Part shown: piece by piece, positions 6,306-9,598 of the stretch
How the letters are laid out: each line of letters begins with the position of its first letter
Position numbering within the stretch: the stretch's first letter is position 1
Assembly (NCBI GenBank): GCA_029820875.1
Contig: JALGUK010000125.1
Span: 1 to 9,598 of the forward strand
Length of the DNA: 9,598 nt
Direction: 5' to 3'
Source: Candidatus Zipacnadia bacterium
Lineage (GTDB): Bacteria; Armatimonadota; UBA5377; JALGUK01
Translations under genes and position numbers: made by a program
The notes under the pieces: generated by a model
Told to the model about the DNA's origin: nothing
Seen by the model: the letters and a program-made list of their open reading frames with translations, nothing else
Database searches by the model: none

Positions 6306-7055
6306 TCAGGCCGCCATCTCCTCAATGAGTTCGTCCGCGATGTCGAAGTTGGCATAGACCTGCTGCACGTCGTCGTTCTCCTCGAGGGCTTCCAAGAGGT
6401 TCAAAAGTCGGCGCGCATCGTCGCCAGCGGTCGGAGTGGTGTTCTTGGGGAGCATCGTCAACTCTGCCGACTCGATGGGAATGTCGGCCTCCTCCAGCCT
6501 TGCCCGCACTGCCTCGTGCGTTTCTGGCTCGCAGATGACCTGGAAGACGTCGCCCTCGTCGCGGACGTCCTCGGCACCCCCCTCGAGGGCCTCCAGCAGG
6601 AGTGTATCCTCGTCAACGGTGTCCTTGGGCACCGTAATCAGGCCGCGGCGATTAAACATCCACGCTACACACCCCTCCTCTCCAAGCCGCCCGCCATGCT
6701 TGGAGAGAATGTTGCGAATTTCAGCGACCGTTCGGTTGCGGTTGTCGGTCAACACATGGATAATCATTGCCACACCGCCCGGACCGTACCCCTCGTAAAG
6801 CACCTCGTCGTACTCGACACCCTCCAGCTCGCCTGTCCCGCGCTTGATGGCCCGTTCAATCGTCTCGTTGGGCATGTTAATGCTCTTGGCGCGGTCAATA
6901 GCCAACGCAAGTCGGGAGTTGGCCGCCGGATCACCGCCTCCGTGACGCGCCGCGACTGAGATCTCGCGTGAAAGCTTGGAGAACTCGCGGCCGCGCTGGG
7001 CGTCTTGTCGCCCCTTGCGGAACTTGATATTATGCCATTTTGAGTGGCCAGACAC
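6306..7055 (-). CDS. yebC: YebC/PmpR/TACO1 family protein
   Basis: The 249-residue protein is full length for the family. The N-terminus (M)SGHSKWHNIKFRKGRQDAQ is diagnostic, followed by GGGDPAANSRLALAID, NMPNETIERAIKRGTGE, YEGYGPGGVAMI, the TDNRNRTVAEIR segment and GGRLGEEGCVAWMF. The acidic C-terminal domain ends with NDDVQQVYANFDI. Members were annotated as DNA-binding transcriptional regulators; more recent work links YebC/TACO1 proteins to relief of ribosome stalling at polyproline tracts. The start is the GTG at 7055: GAGGAGGTG (7062-7070) is 6 nt upstream and the protein then begins exactly at the family's MSGHSKWHNIK. A GTG three codons upstream lies inside the SD. It is downstream of ftsZ on the same strand with a 119-bp gap, and its end is 3 bp from the convergent permease stop. 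Confidence 0.97.
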   Translation of the reverse strand: MSGHSKWHNIKFRKGRQDAQRGREFSKLSREISVAARHGGGDPAANSRLALAIDRAKSINMPNETIERAIKRGTGELEGVEYDEVLYEGYGPGGVAMIIHVLTDNRNRTVAEIRNILSKHGGRLGEEGCVAWMFNRRGLITVPKDTVDEDTLLLEALEGGAEDVRDEGDVFQVICEPETHEAVRARLEEADIPIESAELTMLPKNTTPTAGDDARRLLNLLEALEENDDVQQVYANFDIADELIEEMAA

Positions 7056-7174
7056 GTGTGGCACCTCCTCAACAACCTGATTTTATATCTGCGGAGGCGA
7101 TGGCGACCGCCCCTGCGTAGGCACTCAACATCCGCTATCAAGCTCGGGGCTGCATACTGGAGGGCCCTGGCGAG

Positions 7175-8269
7175 TTATCGGCGCCGGAGGAAGGCCGGGA
7201 TATCGATGTCGTCTTCGTCATAGGTCGGCAATTCCGCCTGGACCGGCTCGCCCGCTGCAGCCTCGGAACCCTCTTCAACGCCCTGCACTTCCTCGTCCTT
7301 TTCCCGACGCGGAGGGCCCTCGTCGAAGCCGGTCGCAACAACTGTGATTCGGACGTCCTCACCGGCCCGCTCGTCTGCAACCACGCCAAAGACCACATTT
7401 GCCGCCCCACCTGGTGCAGCGGCCTCGTTGACGATCTTAAGCGCTTCGTCTACCTCACTCAATGCGAGGTCCGGGCCTGCGGAGATGTTCATGAGGATGT
7501 TCGTTGCGCCTTCAACGGTCCTCTCCAGCAACGGGCTGGAGATAGCAGCCTGTGCGGCATCAGCAGCGCGGTGTTCGCCAGAGGCCAGTCCGATGCCCAT
7601 CATTGCAGTACCGGCATTTTGCATCACGGCACGCACATCTGCAAAGTCAAGGTTAATCAGTCCGGGGATAACAATCAATTCCGAGATGCCCTGCACGCCC
7701 TGCTGCAGGATAGTATCTGCAAAGGCGAACGCCTCCTGCAAGGTGAGCTGACGGTCGGTAAGTGACAGGAGACGGTCGTTCGGGATTATGATTAACGTGT
7801 CCACGACGTCTCGGAGCTTTGCAATACCTTCCTCCGCGATTTGCTTCCGACGCGGGCCTTCCAGGAAGAAAGGCTTGGTCACAACGGCAACAGTCAGTGC
7901 GCCGAGTTCCCGCGAGATTTCCGCCACTATCGGAGCCGCCCCGGTGCCCGTACCTCCCCCCATCCCAGCCGTCAAAAAGATCATATCCGCGGGGTCGAGG
8001 GCGTTGACGATTTCCTTCTCACTCTCTTTTGCCGCTTTCTCGCCGATCTCAGGGTCGCCACCGGCACCCAGACCTCGGGTGACGTTGTCACCGATGGCGA
8101 GTTTGACCTCTGCAGCGGAGAGATCCAAAGCCTGGCGGTCGGTATTCACCGCGACGTACTCGACGCCAATCAAGCCCGCCTCAATCATCCTGTTGACAGC
8201 GTTAGTCCCCCCACCTCCGAGACCAACCACGCGGATTTTCGCGTACTCCTCGACGTTGCTATTGAGCAT
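7175..8269 (-). CDS. ftsZ: Cell division protein FtsZ
   Basis: This 364-residue tubulin-like GTPase polymerises at midcell into the Z ring that recruits the division machinery. Visible hallmarks are VVGLGGGGTNAVNRM (residues 14-28), VNTDRQAL, the tubulin signature GGGTGTG (104-110) that binds GTP phosphates, and the T7 catalytic loop NLDFADV (206-212), which completes the active site of the neighbouring subunit. The globular core ends near ITVVATGFD; an acidic linker of about 40 residues follows, then the conserved C-terminal peptide DIDIPAFLRRR, the docking site for FtsA/ZipA-type partners. The ATG at 8269 has AAGGGGG (8279-8285) 9 nt upstream. A consensus-like promoter lies at 8333-8361. 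No ftsA, ftsQ or mur genes precede it, so it is outside the usual dcw arrangement here, with yebC following. Confidence 0.99.
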   Translation of the reverse strand: MLNSNVEEYAKIRVVGLGGGGTNAVNRMIEAGLIGVEYVAVNTDRQALDLSAAEVKLAIGDNVTRGLGAGGDPEIGEKAAKESEKEIVNALDPADMIFLTAGMGGGTGTGAAPIVAEISRELGALTVAVVTKPFFLEGPRRKQIAEEGIAKLRDVVDTLIIIPNDRLLSLTDRQLTLQEAFAFADTILQQGVQGISELIVIPGLINLDFADVRAVMQNAGTAMMGIGLASGEHRAADAAQAAISSPLLERTVEGATNILMNISAGPDLALSEVDEALKIVNEAAAPGGAANVVFGVVADERAGEDVRITVVATGFDEGPPRREKDEEVQGVEEGSEAAAGEPVQAELPTYDEDDIDIPAFLRRR

Positions 8270-8332
8270 TCGCCGCGGCCCCCTTGCGAGTCCCAGGCTC
8301 GGGTGTGCCCGTAGGTATCACTCTGAGCTTGT

Positions 8333-8361
8333 AGTATAGCAACTGGCCATCGAAAAGTCAA
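8333..8361 (-). promoter_or_regulatory. Sigma-70-type promoter for ftsZ
   Basis: Read on the - strand, TTGACT (8356-8361) and TATACT (8333-8338) are separated by exactly 17 nt. Each hexamer is one base from consensus (TTGACA, TATAAT). Transcription would start near 8326, giving a leader of about 57 nt before the ftsZ ATG. An inverted repeat CGCTG-cgcc-CAGCG (8369-8382) lies just upstream of the -35 and could be an operator or chance. The segment 8362-8452 shows no other supported feature. Confidence 0.8.
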
Positions 8362-8452
8362 CTACACCCGCTGCGCCCAGCGAGGAGCTGACACCTTTGA
8401 ACATGGAGTCCAATTCAGACAGTTCTCCCACCAGAAGGAGGAGAAGCGGGAC

Positions 8453-8788
8453 CTAAGTCAGTTGATGATTGGGAGTGAAAAGATGCTGCGATTCCCGAAG
8501 CGTGGGGGATGCAACGAGTACAGCCCGCAACGTTTTACCGCGTTTGTACCACATCGCAGCGGCGGCAAGCATCGCGACGGTTACGGCATAAGCCAGGGCG
8601 CTTGCGCCTATATGCATCAGCACAAGGAACTGAAACTGAGAACCCCGAATGGCTCCCCCGCCAGTAGACACACATCACCTGCAGCGGCCACAGCCAATAC
8701 AAGCGCGAAGATGAGAGTCACAACCTTCAACCTGCACCATGTGTGTCGGAAGCGGCCATATAGACGTTCTCATACTAATCTTCACCAT
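8453..8788 (-). pseudogene. Frame-disrupted gene for a small two-helix membrane protein
   Basis: An ATG at 8788 sits behind AGGAG with good spacing (ACAGGAGCTTGAAATG) and begins MVKISMRTSIWPL, but this frame hits TGA at 8675-8677. A second frame, open from 8769 to 8617 and without its own ATG, encodes LYGRFRHTWCRLK followed by a strong hydrophobic helix VVTLIFALVLAVAAAG (starting at 8724). After that frame stops, the original frame resumes with a second helix, FLVLMHIGASALAYAVTVAM (about 8549-8626), and ends at TAG 8453-8455. Two compensating frameshifts, near 8765 and 8620-8656, would restore about 112 residues with two membrane helices and a Lys/Arg-rich exit. The second helix faintly resembles HemX/CcsA-type helices (L.HI..A.LAYA), but that is not enough for a name. 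Chance open frames or sequencing indels are the alternatives. Confidence 0.42.
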
Positions 8789-8789
8789 T

Positions 8790-8957
8790 TCAAGCTCCTG
8801 TCAGTGCAATCTCAAGGCTGGGTGTCGAACCGTTCCAGGCATTTTCGACAATTCTTCCCTCGAACTTGAGGCAACCGGCACCGACCAAGGAATCATCGAC
8901 TTCCACGGAGAAGTCTAAAAAATCCAGGCAATCATAGAAGTGGAGTGAAATGGCCAT
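8790..8957 (-). CDS. Short unidentified ORF coupled to the disrupted membrane-protein gene
   Basis: ATG at 8957 opens 55 codons ending at TGA 8790-8792, one nucleotide before the ATG of the disrupted membrane-protein gene and overlapping its SD, as in translationally coupled operons. The product (MAISLHFYDCLDFLDFSVEV, later CLKFEGRIVENAWNG and SLEIALTGA) has a balanced protein-like composition but no recognised family. There is no SD before 8957, and the frame stays open further upstream (to 9308) only as the antisense of the reductase gene. It may be the 3' remnant of a gene truncated by the reductase, a true small gene, or a chance frame. Its ATG abuts the reductase ATG in CATATG. Confidence 0.3.
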   Translation of the reverse strand: MAISLHFYDCLDFLDFSVEVDDSLVGAGCLKFEGRIVENAWNGSTPSLEIALTGA

Positions 8958-9598
8958 ATGAACTACCGACGCTTCGGCAAAACCAACTGGATGGTTTCTG
9001 AAATCGGCCTCGGCGGATGGGCGCTTGGGGGCACGGACTGGATGGGAGTCACCGACGAAAAGTCCCTCGCCACCGTGCGGGCTGCATTCGACCACGGCAT
9101 CAACTTCTTCGACACATCGGAAGCGTACGGGGACGGCCACAGCGAGGAGATACTCGCCGAGGCACTGGAGGGGCATCGTGACGAGGTCATCATCGCCACG
9201 AAGGGGGGCGCAAAGTTCCTCCGCGACGAGAACCTGGACCTCTCCGAGGATGTCCACCGCCGCGAGCTTGAGGGCAGCCTGCGGCGCCTGCGGACCGACT
9301 GCATCCAACTATACCAACTTCACAGTCCCAAGCGCGAGCTGATTCGGAGCGGGGAAATCTGGGAGCGACTGGAACGCTTCAAGCAGGAGGGGAAAATCGA
9401 GCACTACGGGCTTTCGCTCGACTACCCCGAGGACGGCCTTGACGCAATCGCCAACAGCAACCTGGCCTCGATACAGACCGAGTATAACCTTCTGAACCTC
9501 GAGCCGAAGTTTAAACTGTTTCCGGCGGCTGTAAAGGCGGATGTGGCAATCATCACGCGTGTGCCGCTGTGCTCGGGGTTGCTTGTGGGGGAGTTCAC
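8958..9598 (+). CDS. Aldo/keto reductase, N-terminal part (runs off the window)
   Basis: This is a second aldo/keto reductase, open to the window edge (213 complete codons). The start MNYRRFGKTNWMVSEIGLGG is the standard first strand. The catalytic residues are D52 in NFFDTSE, Y57 in EAYGDG, K82 in IATK and H122 in LYQLHS. Later segments GKIEHYGLSLD and SIQTEYNLLN are the usual barrel strands 5 and 6. It is more distant from the reductase at 1188-2186 than a recent duplicate would be. It likely reduces an aldehyde, ketone or sugar carbonyl with NAD(P)H; the substrate is not evident. The ATG at 8958 has only a modest SD (GGAGTGA, 8942-8948). An upstream ATG at 8950 gives a three-codon frame, ATG GCC ATA TGA, whose stop overlaps this start. 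Confidence 0.94.
   Translation, partial: MNYRRFGKTNWMVSEIGLGGWALGGTDWMGVTDEKSLATVRAAFDHGINFFDTSEAYGDGHSEEILAEALEGHRDEVIIATKGGAKFLRDENLDLSEDVHRRELEGSLRRLRTDCIQLYQLHSPKRELIRSGEIWERLERFKQEGKIEHYGLSLDYPEDGLDAIANSNLASIQTEYNLLNLEPKFKLFPAAVKADVAIITRVPLCSGLLVGEF

Noticed and set aside
7788..8339. 183-codon frame on the + strand opposite ftsZ
   Set aside because: It is a shadow of ftsZ, whose identity is certain; the product is Ser/Pro/Arg-rich without motifs.
8423..8445. TTCTCC...GGAGAA inverted repeat with 11-nt loop
   Set aside because: The arms are only 6 bp and purine/pyrimidine-biased, with no T-run or positional logic; likely chance.
8670..8690. In-frame TGA flanked by cysteines (CIGCGRCR-TGA-C) on the - strand, suggesting selenocysteine or an Fe-S motif
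   Set aside because: The overlapping frame encodes a much more convincing membrane helix over the same bases, and no SECIS-like hairpin was evident just after the TGA. The cysteines look like a frame shadow.
8462..8869. Open frame of 135 codons on the + strand between ftsZ and the last reductase
   Set aside because: Its product is rich in His, Arg, Ser and Lys with no domain pattern, as expected of the complement of hydrophobic coding sequence. It has no correctly spaced SD (AAGGAGGAG at 8435-8443 is too far away).

Overview
The window looks like chromosomal DNA of a free-living, flagellated, GC-rich bacterium that often uses GTG starts behind strong AGGAGG-type ribosome binding sites. The SBP has a lipoprotein-type signal peptide. 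Nothing seen fixes the phylum. A deep-branching group such as Armatimonadota is only a guess, based on the mixture of flhA/fliA, lone ftsZ, yebC and several aldo/keto reductases.

Layout, left to right. Positions 1-1101 hold the 3' end of flhA and a complete flagellar-type sigma factor (FliA/WhiG) on the + strand. Convergent to them on the - strand lie an aldo/keto reductase (1188-2186) and a MobB-like P-loop protein with a C-terminal extension (2292-3047). Divergent from the MobB-like gene is a + strand cluster: a tandem-GNAT acetyltransferase (3196-4239), a possible 19-codon leader peptide (4273-4332), a sugar-type substrate-binding lipoprotein (4329-5396) and an RbsC-type permease (5469-6302). 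The permease has lost its first membrane segment. A separate, well-formed start site with a permease-like N-terminus lies just upstream in another frame, and no ATPase gene is present. Convergent with it, 3 bp away, is yebC (6306-7055), preceded on the same - strand by ftsZ (7175-8269), which has its own near-consensus promoter.

From 8453 to 8957 the - strand carries what looks like a decayed two-gene unit: a short ORF ending 1 nt before a good SD/ATG, then a small two-helix membrane protein broken across frames. The window ends inside a second, divergent aldo/keto reductase (8958 onward).

The parts with a clear joint function are the flagellar pair (export gate and sigma-28-type factor) and the ABC import locus. 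I found no CRISPR array, IS element, prophage, rRNA or tRNA, and no clearly new defence or biosynthetic system. The most informative anomalies are the lesion at the start of the permease gene, the leader ORF overlapping the binding-protein start, and the frame-broken membrane gene between ftsZ and the last reductase.
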